Positions 1 to 13,000 of a DNA stretch of 64,000 nt are shown one piece after another. Position 1 is the stretch's first letter. Every line of letters begins with the position of its first letter. Source of the stretch: Desmodesmus armatus. Its lineage: Eukaryota > Chlorophyta > Chlorophyceae > Sphaeropleales > Scenedesmaceae. The stretch spans positions 241,001-305,000 of the forward strand of contig VIIQ02000678.1 of NCBI GenBank assembly GCA_007449985.2. The letters run 5' to 3'. The notes under the pieces were generated by a model. That model was given only the letters and a program-made list of their open reading frames with translations. It searched no databases and had not been told where the DNA came from. The translations under genes and the position numbers were made by a program.

Positions 1-481
1 TGTTTGAGCTTGATGGTGTCAGCTCAGCAGTATTGATAGCCTGCAAGCAGCGGTGCAGTGTGGACACAGAAAGTGGTTCCTGTTCAGGTTTTCAAGGGGA
101 GGGGGCCACACCCCCCCACCGGCTGGCCACACACATCTCACCCGGCTAACCAATAGTTGCCGCAATCAACCATGACATATGATGACCGGTTTGCAGCCCA
201 AGCAGCAGGGCTCCTACAACTGTCCCTGCACAACCCAAGATGTGACCAAGTGACCCAACGTAAGCTCCCTCTAGAGATCTGTGTCATACAGGTAGAAGGC
301 TTCATTGCAGGCACTAACTGTCATAGTTATGCTGCGGCAGCAGTGATGGCTTGTCAATGCAGCTGCCAGTGAGACATGCTGTCAGCAAACCACATGTTGA
401 CACCCTAACCATTACTAATAGTATAGTATGACAGTGCCACTGCAAGCTGCAGCAGAGAGAGTCGGACGCTGTGGCTCGCAC
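1..481. other. left-edge stretch without a supported exon
   Basis: I see no convincing coding exon here. The reading frame of the neighbouring secreted-protein exon stays open on the minus strand down to position 314. Past the donor-like site at 481 its composition stops looking like the family, so I treat 314-481 as intron. The gene probably continues to the left of the window. Confidence 0.35.
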
Positions 482-2135
482 CTTCAACTCCTTGCCACAC
501 AGTGTGCTGTCGAAGCCGCCAAAGTATCCCGTGAAAGTGAAGGCCCTGCTGTCCATTATCTGCATGTTGGTACCTGGCTGCCAGCCGGCCACTGAGTGTG
601 GCTGTACGATGCCCTCTCCTGCCTCGAAAAAGTCGGAAATGACAGCAACATCGCCCTCCGTCACCAATTTGGTAGATGTGAAGTCAAACGTGACAGGTGG
701 CGTCTTGACAGTCACGGCTGGGTTGCCTTTGGCGGCTGCTACATCCACAGAAGCTTGGACCGAACCAGCGGTAGGGTGAGAGCCTGGCATGTCAGCCATG
801 AATTCGCAGGTGACCATACTGGCTGGTGGTATGGTCACAGAGGGGCAGTGTATCTTGTCTGCTGCCAGCTGGGAGGACTGGTTTGTGTGAAGAGTGACTG
901 TGATGTTGGGCATGGAGAATTGGATGTCGTAGTCTGCTTCATTTTGGATAACAAGGTTGCCAGCCAAGCTGAGAGCTGCCTTGGCTGCTGGGGCTTTTGT
1001 GAACCCCACTTGGTACCTGTCAGACAACCATCAACAGACATAGCACAGTCACTATCATAGTGCCTATGGTAAGCACAATTCAGATTGGGCGTTGGCACTC
1101 AGAAGGCTGGCATATCATATGCCGCATATGGGTCTTGGAGAGTCCAGCCTGTCAACTTACCGGCAGAGACTAGCTGCCTGGGGTTTGACCCGTGCAATGA
1201 TCCGTGTGGGCAGCACAGTGCGTGTTCCCAGATGAAAATGCAGGAATACAATTTAACGATGTTAAAGAACATTTTCATGTGCCTTTGGCTGTCAGAAAAG
1301 CACGCGAAAAGGGCCAAACTTGAGCAAACGTGTGACCCGAGCTACTCTCTTCCATCCTGTCGTCCCCACAGATCTTGTCCCCAGGCAAGCTGCCTCCTGT
1401 GGGTACTAGTTACTTATAAGATCATACTGACACACCGCTTGCGCGGATCAAAGCACGCGAAGCAGCTCAACTTTGGCCCTGAAGATGATCACAACTCATG
1501 CTCCCCAGCACCGTTGCAGGGCCGTGCAACCACTGAGAACATACTTGGCATGTATACAAATGTATTGGTTCTGTCCTTGACAAGTTGAGGTGGTGTGGCT
1601 TGCTGCTGGCGCCCACCATGCAATGTCTGTGTTGCTGCCTGATCCATATGGATCAGCCATCCCCAAGGGACCTGCTATCAAGCGACGATATAGCACTGTC
1701 TACAGCACCGAAACTCTACATCATGGTCTGAACATGTTTCAAAGTACGTTTCTGACGTATCTGCGTAGCTGCTTGGCTTGTAGCAAGGGGGCATGTCCAT
1801 GTGCAAGGCAAGCCTCATTTGAGCTTTTGAGGGGCCAGAACCACCCCTAATGAACCATGGTGAGTTAATCAACCTTTCTGTGCCGTTATGAGTCATCGCT
1901 CGGGTGCACCCCTGAATTTTGCCTTGGACAGGCTTTGGGCTTTTTTTGGGCTTTGGGGCCTAGGGGGGGTGCTTACCGGACTGGGATCCAATCAGACTCA
2001 GATGCCAGGTTCACCGCAGTCTTGTCGGCAGTGCATGTCACAGACCACGAGTAGAGTTGCTTGGTTCGTGTTTCGAGGTTGCCGAAGGTCAGGGTCAGGC
2101 TGGGCTCTGGGGTAGTCCACAGTGCTCTGACATTC
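482..2135 (-). CDS. secreted/cell-surface protein with extracellular beta-sandwich-like repeats (partial, two exons)
   Basis: Two minus-strand exons can be read. The first covers 1977-2135 and the second 482-1016. They join in phase across CG|G, giving ..SDWIPV-R-YQVGFTK... The protein has a Trp-Ser-Val-Thr-Cys opening, a D-K-T motif, then Thr/Val/Pro-rich strands with paired cysteines (HCPSVTIPPASMVTCEF). It resembles the repeat domains of secreted algal and bacterial surface proteins that alternate 'nonzero tension' beta strands with CP...TC cysteine pairs. I cannot name a family with certainty. The 5' exons, possibly around 2270-2710, are not resolved. The 3' exon has a good donor after GAG-TTG-AAG at 481, so the gene likely runs off the window. 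Function is unknown; a cell-wall or matrix role is an inference. Confidence 0.45.
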
Positions 2136-3361
2136 CTGCTGCTGACCTCGATGCAGATGTGGCTCACAAGCAGGCAGCCTGCATGCAACCGACAGCGTTG
2201 ACCCAGAATGTTAGAAAGTAAGGCGAGGTTTACGTTGCGTCGTGCCAACGCGCCGGAAACTCCGCTGAACTCACACAGCAGGGCCTTGTACATCAGATGT
2301 GCTGCAGCCCATCCTGAGGCAGACTGCGGCCCCAGGAGGCCGTTCAACGTTACCACAAAAGTATATGTCTTTGAATGGTGCATACACCAGACTTTGCGGC
2401 TTCAGCTCCGCACCGAACGAAGCAGATTTTTGAGTTGAGTTCTTGACGACGGACTGTGTTTGGTGTTTGTAGCGCACTTTTTGATGGGTTTCCCAAGAAA
2501 ACGGTCGGTATGCTTGGTGAGATGCTGCCCTACCTGCATTCTGGGACCAGTGGTGAGAGTGTGACCTTGACCTTCAACAAACATCATCGGGGCGTAATGG
2601 GTAAGTATCCAGTCAACCGACAGGTAAACTACACCTGTTGTGCAGTATGCAAACGGTACCTGTCCCACAGCACACGGGCTGAGCCAGGCTTTGTTCACCC
2701 ACTGAAGCATTGGGAGCCCGCCCTTTCAAATGCAACTGTTGCCAGGAAGCACGGTTTCCCCCATCTGCTTGCTGCGGTATACGGCGTGATTTGGCCTTAT
2801 TGAGACCTTATTGAGACCTTGGCCTTATTGAGACCGTGCACCAACTTCAGCTTGCTACATCTACATATCCATGACCATGCATGCCATGATGGGTGCAGGA
2901 GTTTGCTTGCACCCAGGACAGAAGGGTGTTGAGAGGCTCAGAACGGATATACCTATAGCACTTTCAAAGCTTGATGAATGTTTTAGACGAACTGTCATAT
3001 CCACTGGTCTATGGTGAAGCAGTGAACGTAGCTTGATGTAGTCAGCACTGGATTAAGGTTCCTGTCCGCCCTTCTCTGGGCCCTTTTGTTGCTCCAGCAC
3101 GTATGAGCAGTCACGAGCGTATGACATTCTCCTTTGGTACTTGTGCTGTGCAGACTGTTCGCGGCCTGGGGTGGTTGGTCTTGTGTGGGAAGTGTGTCGG
3201 TATCTTGCCCTCGTGGGTGGCACACGACTGGCACAAAGATACACGCAGCTCAACTGGCTACGTGACAACGCTTCTTCAGTAGCATTAAAAAGCTTCTTGG
3301 TCGCTTTTCACATCAAACATCGGACCAGCTGAAACAAGAGCCCGAAGCAAAAACAGCCATC
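2136..3361. other. region between two divergently transcribed genes
   Basis: This stretch probably holds unresolved 5' exons of the minus-strand secreted-protein gene and the promoter of the plus-strand HAT-repeat gene. Minus-strand open frames at 2271-2477 and 2402-2710 are possible exons, but I could not phase them. A short tandem repeat with the core CTTATTGAGAC lies at about 2793-2836. Confidence 0.35.
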
Positions 3362-5058
3362 ATGCTCGGAGGCAAGCTCGCAAACAGGACCCACATGCAT
3401 CCAGCTTTCAGTCAACCTGTTCAGCACATCAGCCTAGGCAAACCGGTTTGCCAGCCACGTCAGCTTTCAAGCTGTGTAGGAAGAGCACGGGCCCAGCCTT
3501 CCAGCACTCAGTTTGATAACTCAATGGACAAGTACAGCCGACAAGACATGTATGAGTGAGTGCAGCTGCTGCCAGCCTAGCTTTTGACCCTGTTGTTGTT
3601 GCCAGGTTCGAACACAGCATGCAGCGCTGCATGCTGCTTTTCAGTTGCCAGGCTGCTGCCTGTTTCAGCACCTTGTACGCAGCATCACGCCTTTCAACCT
3701 CTTCACGATACTTGTACGTTCCTTTCTGCCTGCCTGCCTGCTTGCAGGCACGCCCTTGAACTCAGCAGGCAAGAGCGGTACGATGATGCAAGGGAGGCCT
3801 TTGAGCACCTAGTGCAACGGCACCCATCATTCTGCAAGGCCTGGGTCTCATATGCACAGGTGGGACCCAGCAGACGAGCCATGATGGTCATAAGCGCACA
3901 GCAATCGTGCTGCCGGGCGGAGGTTGGGTGCTTCAGTCGGCGGGGTGTGGGTCCTTGTGATGACGGAGTCTCGTGATGACTGATTGTGTAGATGGGCTCA
4001 GCTCACCTCACAAAGCACTACCCTACCTTGGCACCTCCCCTGGAATCAACCAGCAGCCGAATGCACTGTGGTCGCAGCAGCAGCGCCATAGGGTACCACT
4101 CCCTCCCGCTCTCACCCAGCTGGGCACCTTGCTTGCAGTCTTTGTTCCTCCGTGCTTTTGCTGCCAGGCTGGAGAGCGCTGCATCCTCATTCACACACCC
4201 CGCCTCTGCCTCTGCCCCTGCTGATGCGCCATGAACGTCCTTGCAGATGGAGCGGCGCATGGGGCGCATCTCAGACCCGCTGCGCCTGGCTGTTGCGCGG
4301 CAGATACTGCAGCGTGGCCTGTCCACCAACCCTGACAGCGGCTGCTTAGCACAGGTGGGTGAAGAGGCTTGCTGACAGCATCATCAGGGCATGGGGTGAC
4401 GAGCCCTGCTGGCAGCAGCAGTAGCACCATGCAGCTTGATGCTGTGATGGAGCAGAGCAACAGCACAGCAGAGGACACACACCCTGAGCAGAGCAGCTGC
4501 AATGGCGGTCTGACAAGTGCTGCATGCAGGACACATGGCAGGTCAGCAGCTGCACACAAATCATGCTGATGTTGGCCACCTGCGCTACATACCCATGCTA
4601 CCCCTTGTATTCCCCTTGTTCCATCTTGAGCCAGACAAAGAAACTGAATCGTGCACTCCCTCTTTGCCGCTGCCGCTGTTCCTTGCCACCCCCCCCTTCC
4701 CCCACAGGCCTGGGGCCTCATGGAGCTTCAGAAGGGCAACTTCTGGGCGGCCGTCCGCCTGCTAGAGCGCAGTGTGGTCATGGACCCCTTCCTCACACCC
4801 GTCCTGCGCTGGAAGCCCGTCAATGCAGCACGCAACACCCTAGTCGGCAGCAGCAGGTACCGCCCCCTACGCGCGCGCGGCACCGCCACAGCAGCAGCTG
4901 GAGGCTGCGGGGGTGCTGGCGGTGTGGCAGGTGCAGGGGGTGCGGTGGGGGGTGGGGCTACCGGTAGCAGCAGTGTGTGCAGCAGCGGAGGGGCGGGTGG
5001 GGGTGTGGGGGGCATGGCTGGCGGCACTGGCACTGGCGGCAGCATGAGCAGCATGTGA
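3362..5058 (+). CDS. HAT/TPR-repeat protein related to plastid RNA-maturation factors (Mbb1/HCF107-like), 254 aa
   Basis: Four exons splice cleanly: 3362-3555, 3748-3859, 4247-4354 and 4708-5058. They total 765 nt, or 254 codons plus TGA. The start is the ATG at 3362. The first ~60 residues are rich in Ser, Arg, Gln and Pro with almost no acidic residues, as in a chloroplast transit peptide. Exons 2-4 encode HAT/TPR-type helices: RYDDAREAFEHLVQRHPSF, then MERRMGR with ARQILQRGLSTNPDS, then AWGLMELQKGNFWAAVRLLE. This is the repeat style of the Mbb1/HCF107 proteins that stabilise and process plastid psbB/psbH mRNA. Those proteins have about a dozen repeats and 600 or more residues. This one has about three repeats followed by a Gly/Ala/Ser-rich tail, so it is a short relative, not an obvious orthologue. 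Its RNA target is unknown. Confidence 0.75.
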
Positions 5059-7075
5059 AGCAGGGTTGGGTGTCCTGTGCGGTGAATTAATGCTGCTGCT
5101 GCTGCTGCTGCAGTGTGGTGTGGCAGCTGCTGCTGTTGGCTGCTGGTGTTGTATATCAGTGTGGAACATATGTAGGTGGTCGCTACGGCTGTGTGTGGTG
5201 AAGGTGTGTGTGCCCTGACAACTTTCAAAAGGCTTGTGCAACATGTTATTGATGACGATCGGTCCCTGAGTGGCTGTGGTGACCGTGTTGTGCTGTCGCG
5301 TGCCGCTGGCAGCCTCTACTGTCAGTGTGCATGGTGCGACGTGGGTGTGCATGGGGTGCATGTGCGTACCTGTGGTCTTGCAGCCGGCTTTTGGCAACAA
5401 AATGACACCTACTGTGGGTTGTGCTTGTATCTTTTCGCAGTAGGCTTCTCGCCGTGATTCTAGCAGCCTCAGTGGGGACAAATAGTCAGGTCAGCTGCGT
5501 CCGTTAGTTGGCCCCCAGGATAGGGCTGTTCTTGTCGTACTGCTACTGCCACTGCAAATGGCAGCCAGGAGTTTTTCTCTTGTGGCCAGGTGCTGGAAAC
5601 CCGTCCCCAGACACATGGGTGGACTGCGCTCTCAGAGGTTCCTTCTGCATGCGGTCGATGCTGTCATGATAGCTTTGGCAGGGCGTGATGCTGAAATGCA
5701 CCACGGGCAGTCAGTGGGATGGCTGGGGTTTGGTGGCGCCAGCTTATATGTTTTGTGTTTCCAGCAAGTAACAGCAGCTTTTGAGCTTCCTGCAACCCTG
5801 AGAGCTTCCCCAGTAGCCCTCTGCTGCAGTTTTTGTGCTGCTCGAGAGCACATGTCTGTGCAAGGTGGTGGTAGAGTTTGTTGTGCCTGCGCAATGTTGG
5901 TTTTTGCCTGCGCAACGTCGGTTTGGGCGGGTGATAGCTTGCCTGCTGGACAGCTTGCTTGTTTGCAATAGCAGACCTTGCTTTTCCTGGTGCGCGTTGC
6001 TTTTGTTGCAGTACAGTGAATGTGTCTGTACTTTGATCATGGGCAAGGCTGCAGTTGATGTGTCGTAGCCACAGGAGTACTGCTTTGAAGAGAGGCAGCT
6101 GTTCATTTCGGCAGCATCTTCAGCTGAAGCTTCATGACAGCTTGTCTCCATGTGTACTGCATGCCATGCAGTACAAGGCTTGTCGTTGCAATGCAGGTCC
6201 ATACATGTGTTGTCAGTGTAGTGAGCTGAGGCAGCGTCTGCTGATGTATCATGGGTAGAAAATGGTGTCGATGTGTCTTCCCCACAACGGCAATGAGAAG
6301 CTATGGCAGCATATGAAGCTGCACTCAGCACACAGTGTTGTTGTCGCCACAGTGGGATTCTCCTTCTGACAGGAGGAGGGTGTTGTGGTAGTCCAGCATG
6401 CTATAAATGCGCACCGCTCTCAGTATGTTGACTTACGCCAGTGCTGTTCCATGAGCATAGCTGCTTACGCCCCGACTGCGTGTTGCATGTTGGCTACGTG
6501 CATGGACATGTACAACAAGCTTGTGGTTGTGGTATTCCTTGCGCTGAAGGGTTTTTGACTTGTTGCTGCACATACGCGCGCTGCCATTACCTTGCAGCTG
6601 CCAATGCAGCTGCCTTGTTTCAATTAGCCATCATGTTTTCAGTGTTGCACACAATGTAACACACATGTCCTTTTCCCAAATCTTTGTGTTCAACTCTCGA
6701 GAGCTGAGCTGTCCATGCATCATGCAACTGTACAGAGCCACCAATCACACACCAGGCCTCAAGGCATGCGCCAGCCATCACCTACAGGCAATACGTATCG
6801 TATATACTGCAGTTGACACCGCATGTTGATGAAGACCACAGCAGCACCATGCGGTGCAGTGACTACCAGCCAGGTATTGTGTGCTGCATGATAACAGCTT
6901 GAAATACCAAAACAAGCAACACACAGGCCTTGGCTCATTCACCGCAGCATGCACAGCTGCATGGAGTTGGCCCTGCACATGATGCAAGTGCGCCTGTTCA
7001 CTCCACAGCGTATCGGACGAGACACGAGTTTCTCATCCCAGTCCATAGCACAGCTGTCCTGCACCCGGCAGGAGC
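5059..7075. other. convergent intergenic region, 3' UTR-like
   Basis: No coding exon is supported. The stretch lies between the stop codons of two converging genes and is T/G-rich with TGC/TGT microsatellite-like sequence near 5095-5115. A TGTAA motif at about 6655-6659 is the nearest algal-type polyadenylation signal I noticed for the plus-strand gene, which would imply an unusually long 3' UTR. Confidence 0.4.
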
Positions 7076-10000
7076 CTAGGACCTCCTAGCAGACGGCCTC
7101 AGGGATGTTGCCGCCCTCTCCCCCTTGACCTCCAATGAACCAGACGACACGCCCCCATCGCAGCTGTCCTGCAGCCATCTCCACGCCTCCCTGGGCTTCT
7201 GTCGGCCCTGCAGCACTTTCCGATACGTTTCCAGCAGGGGCCGTACGAAATCTGCGGGTTCGTTCACAAGCTCGATGCGCAGGGTGCCGTAGCCGGCTGC
7301 GGCTAGGCTTGGGAGGTAGTACATGCCGGACTGAGCGGACGCGTTGAACACCGTGTTGCGGCAGCCCCTGCAGAAGATGGACGGACAAGGTGACAACAGT
7401 GTGAGGCGTGGAAGAGTGACAGTGACTTCCAAGGGTGTTCTCCTCGACGCTGAACCCAAAACTGGTGTTCGACCAGCTGCAGACCAGCAAGACGGCAAAG
7501 CATGGGGGTGTGCAGCAATGAGTAAGCCTCTGTCAATCCAGCAACAGACGCAGCTTTCGCTGCGGCTAGGCAGGCCGCGCTTCCTGCCTGCCAGCTGTGC
7601 CTCGCCAACGAAGTGTCTACCGCAAGCCAGGCAAAAGGCGCAATTGCAAGCAGATGGACCAGTAAATGCTGCACGAGCCTTCCGTGGCTCCCGAAAAGGT
7701 GGTCAGGCAAGGCCTAGCAAAGAGATAGCAGAACAGCACCGACACAAGACATGAGGACCTACATGTCTGCCAGCACAAGGTGGTCTGCTCCTGATGAGTC
7801 CCTGAGCTGCACGCTGTGCTTCTCACAGGGGTGGCCACAGTCCCGATAGTCGTTGCCATCAGACAGGAACCTGCGAGAGTGTGTGAAAGCCCCCAAAACA
7901 TGATGCTATGTCATTCGTCTCCTACATGCTGCTTTGAGTCAGCCTAAGGCTTCTTGTCACAACATGACGCAAAGCGCCTGCGTGTGTGTCAGCACAACTC
8001 AGACACTACATCATCACAGATACGCCTGCTATGATCAGTGTTGGCTGCTCAGGGGACCTACCAACCAGCACACGTCGCACAGCTGCAGATGCACGGCACC
8101 ACTGCATTCCGTCAACTTGCAGCAACCAGCAGACTTTGCCCACTAGCTTGCTTGGTCCACCCAGTGCACCCATTGTGGAGAGTATTGGCCAGCGGTAGAT
8201 GCATCACTTGTAACAACCTCCGAGTGCCTCCTCCCCCCCCCCCTCAAAAAAGCCACTATACACAGTGGTACTTTGCAACACCCACCTGCAGAACACGCAG
8301 TGCTCTGTGTGGAAGATGGGCAGGTGTTGGTGCACCACAGCTTCCAACTGACGGCTGCTGCTGCTGCTGCTGCTGGGTTGTGGCCCACATAGCCCCTCTG
8401 CAAGCGCCGCCAGCTGACTTGCCTGCAGCACACACACATAGGGTTTGAGTTCGGGGGTGTAGGGTTTAGGCCTACACTACAAAACCAGACTAGAAACGGG
8501 AACACATGCCCGCATACACCTCTTGACATGGGTTGTGTGACGTGTAAACTGCTGCTGATGTGTTGCCATATAGGCTGGCACTTACTGTTACTGTTACATG
8601 GTTCAGGATGAGGGATCCGTAGGGATTTACTTACGTTGAGGTCGTGTGTGGGGCACAGCCGTGACAAGCCAGAGCGCAGCAGCAGGTCAGCAGACAGAAC
8701 ATTGGCAGCATTCAATGAGAAGTCGCCCTCCAAGCGGGGTATCGTCACACCGGCTGCTGGCGCCCTGCTGCTGCTGCTGCTGCTGCTGCCGCCATCATTG
8801 CTGCTGTTGCTGCCGTTGGTGCTGCTGCTGACAGCGTCGAGGCTGTGCACAACAGCGCCAGGACCTCCCAGTTCTATCAGCTGCTGCAGAGGTCCAGCAC
8901 CTACGGGGGACACCATCCACACAAATCACACAAGGTTGATTGTTTCAAACCAGGCACAAAGAGCGCTGAACTAGGCAGATCCTCAACAACTACCACTGGA
9001 AGTTCACAAAGCCGCATCGAAGCATGGTTCAACCCCTGATTGTACAGAATGTCAACACGAGCAAAGTCTCCACACCCACCCATGCCATTGGCCACTTTCA
9101 CGGGTAGATCTACCCAGGCGTCACAAACAGACCAGGCCATGAGAGTGGCCGATGGCATGGGTGGGTGTGGACAGACTCTGCTACCTCAACCGTCTGGCAC
9201 AGTATCTTGCATAATCAACAACTGTTTGATTCAGATGGCCCGCAGCGATCCAGCACAACAATCAACAAGCTCACACACAGTACTGCAAATACCTCTGAGC
9301 AAAAGAGCGTCAGCACCAAGTTGTGGGGAGCACCACAGCACAGCACAGCACAGCACAGCACAGCACCCATTTGTCGAAGCCAAGGCTGAGCTTTTTCCTA
9401 ACGATGCACTTGTGCAGAGCTATCTATGTGATACCTGTGTGACAGCCTATGCGTTCTTGTGTTGTGGCTTGGTGCACCAACAAGGGCCGAGCCATGCTAA
9501 GGAACCCCCCTGGTGCCTGGTTCTATGAATAGGCCCTGGCTGCATGTGCTGCGCATAAGCACTCCGCTGGGATTACCCCCCCACAGACACCTTGTGATGC
9601 CTGCAGACCTGTATCATCTGTTAGACACAATGCAACTCAGACACAAGGGTATCCTGCCTTTGCCCCTCTGACCTCCCAGCCACTACAACTGTGTACTGAG
9701 TGTGGCTCCCAGCTCAGACACTTGGCTCACTGGCTTACCACACCCTGTTGCACCTATGAATACCAAAAACATTTGGCAGTTTGTCGCTGCAATTTATGAG
9801 CACGTTGTGAGCCCTTCCCACACACCCTAATCCCCTGAGCCTAGACAGAGTCACTTCGTCAACCTTGGCAGCAAAGTTCGCTCTGCTCCCAGAACACGAG
9901 ACAAAGAACGGCAGATTGTCTCACAAGCAAACTGCCCTGGGCTACAGCTTGTCTGCGTTCTCTTATCCGCCAAGCCCCGGCCAAGAGACACGGTGTCCTT

Positions 10001-13000
10001 CCGGGACCGTTGTGACCGAGCCCTATAAAGCCACGGACTGCGATCAGCTCCTCCCTTTCCCCAATCTGCCCAGCACCACAAAGAGCGCACACAGCACAGC
10101 ACAGCACAGCACCCATTTGTCGAAGCCGAGGCTGAGCTTTTTCCTAATGATGCACTTGTGCAGAGCTATCTATGTGATACCTGTGTGACAGCCTATGCGT
10201 TCTTGTGTTGTGGCTTGGTGCACCAACAAGGGCCGAGCCATGCTAAGGAACCCCCCTGGTGCCTGGTTCTATGAATAGGCCCTGGCTGCATGTGCTGCGC
10301 ATAAGCACTCCGCTGGGATTACCCCCCCACAGACACCTTGTGATGCCTGCAGACCTGTATCATCTGTTAGACACAATGCAACTCAGACACAAGGGTATCC
10401 TGCCTTTGCCCCTCTGACCTCCCAGCCACTACAGCACAGCACAGCACAGCACAGCACAGCACAGGACATACCTCTGAGCAAGAGAGCGTCGGCGCCAAGC
10501 TTGAGGTAGAACCACAGCAGCCGGGTCTCATCAGGCTTCAGGATACGCGGCAGCGCAACAACAGCCTGCAGGAACACACCAACATGTTGCAACAGTGCAG
10601 TACAAAACAGTACAGCTTGTGGGAACAGGTGATACAGAAAGCAAAAACAGAGTTCAGCTGTGAGTGAGCTACTCGACACCTGCTTGCCTGCTCAATGGTA
10701 ACAGGCCCCATCACCCCCCCCCCCCAAGCACACCCCTTTGGCGACCCGCCTGCTGGCACGCACACATGTCATTTGTCACCAAAACCTTACCCACCCACGC
10801 ACCTGTTTGCCTGCCCCCTGCACAGCCGCCACTGCCTCCTTGAGCCCCTGCACCTCCAGGAAGTCAACAATAACCTCCTGCAGCCAGGGCACCTCCAACG
10901 CTGCAGCAACCTGATCAGGCGTCCTGCACAACACCCTCAGCACAGGGGAGGTAGAGGTACCCCCCTGCTGCTGCTGTTGGTACTGCTGCGATCCCTGCTG
11001 TCCTGCACCTGCTTCTGAACCCCCCCTGCTGCTGTTGGTACTGCTGGGGTGATCGCTGGGGTGAGGCGTGTGTGTGGTAATGTTAATAGCAGTGGCAGTG
11101 TCAGTGGCAGCAGCAGCTGCTGCTAGGAGATGTGGTAAGACCGGGGTCTGCGCGAGGCCCTCTGCATAGCTGTGCTGCTGCTGCAGCTCCAGCAGCTGAT
11201 CTGCTGCTGCCCTGCGCACAGCCTTCCAGGCACTGGCAGGCAGGAACAGGCCTGGGGACATGGAATTAACACACAGACACAGGCACAGGCAGACACCGAC
11301 AGACATTCTTAGGGACATATCTCTGACTGTCACTGTCGCCCTAGGCTTGCACTGGGTTTTGATTCCATCTCAAAATTGAGACCGCTGCATGTCAAAGGCA
11401 CGGGGGGAGGCAGTGAGGAATGAGCCCCGGGGGGGGGGGGGGGATTGCAGATGAGCGGCCACGCCATGGCTGTGGGATCGTCAATTAGGAAGACATGCAG
11501 CACGACAGCACCACCAGGACGGCAGGATTGAATAAAGCAACCACCTGAGAACTGCACAACACAACATTCTTGTGCGCAAGCGTATGTGAGTGCCATTGTT
11601 TAGCCTGGGGGCTTGTGCCTTGACAACTGTGATGTCATGTGATCAAGCAAAGCTGATAACATAACGATGTCTCACACACATCACACTGTGTGTCCTGCAC
11701 GGCACCGCTTGCACTTGTGCTCGTGAGTGCAGGGGTTGGCGGCAGGACACTGCGGCAAGCACTGCTGTCACATCCAACTAGACCAGCAGGCATGGGAGGC
11801 TTACGGCCTGCTGGCACCTGCCCCGCAAGGGGGCACAGATGTGTTTCATTATGTACATTCACTCTGCTGATGCACTCATCATGACGAGTCTCACATGATG
11901 CACTCATCACATGATGCACTCATCATGATAAGTCTCATGTAGACCATCGAAAACACTCACCATATGTGGATAACAAGCTTGCAGCAATGTTATTAAACCC
12001 TACGTCAAGTAACATGCAGCATGGTTCTCAAACCCTGAACCCAAAGAACCGCAGAAGCCCTTTACCTGCGCTGAGATCCAGTCGTGACATGTCGATGTCT
12101 GCTGGCATGAGTGTGTTGTCACCCAGCTGTCCCACTGCTGCTGTCACATCTCCCTCCCTGAGGGCCCGCTTGACTGCAGCTGACAGCAACACCTCACCAC
12201 TGTCAGCAACTGCAGGGCAAGGGCAGACACACACAACGAGATCATAAACCTAGTTAATGCAACTCATGTGTTCAACACAGGGGACATGAAGGCAGCACTG
12301 ATGCATCAGCTGACAACCCAGTACTGGTGAGCTTCACGATGGCCTCATGGACCCTCATAGATTCGGGGCCAGTCATGATAATCCCAGATGTACACCTACA
12401 AGCACCAGGCGGGGCTTTGTTGCAAAATGATGTCTGCAGCAGGCCTTGACAGTCATGTGTCCATTCCTAGCGACTGTGATTTGATGGATTTAGGACCCTA
12501 AACCCACACCCTGCACTGGCAACCCACTCAGCACAGCTGTATATTCACATGCAGGTACGGTCGCATGTGGCAGCCTAGTGTCACAACGACAACCACCCTT
12601 TCAGTGAATGTACTGGTGCTGCTATACACAAAGATTCACCTGCTGTGTGCCCCTCAGCGTCCGTCAACCGCAGCTGCAAGGGTGTGCCCAGAGACCCGGA
12701 AACAGCAACCTGCAGCAGCAGCAGTACAAGTGGCAGCACAGTACACCTGAGTTTCACGCTATTGCTGCGTGTATCGTCAGACGGTTGTTTCACTCTCCCC
12801 CCTCCAGTTGACACACAATGGCATGCCGCGCTGGTGTGACAGTTGGGAGCTCGCCTTTCTGGCAGCTCAGCACAGCACAGCACGCAATTGCTGCATTTGC
12901 CCGTGCACTGACAGCTGCCCAGCTCACTGAGCCCCCTGCCGTATGGCATGCATGCTAGGCCTTGCAGCCGGTGACGCTGCCAACAGGATCACCCATTCAC

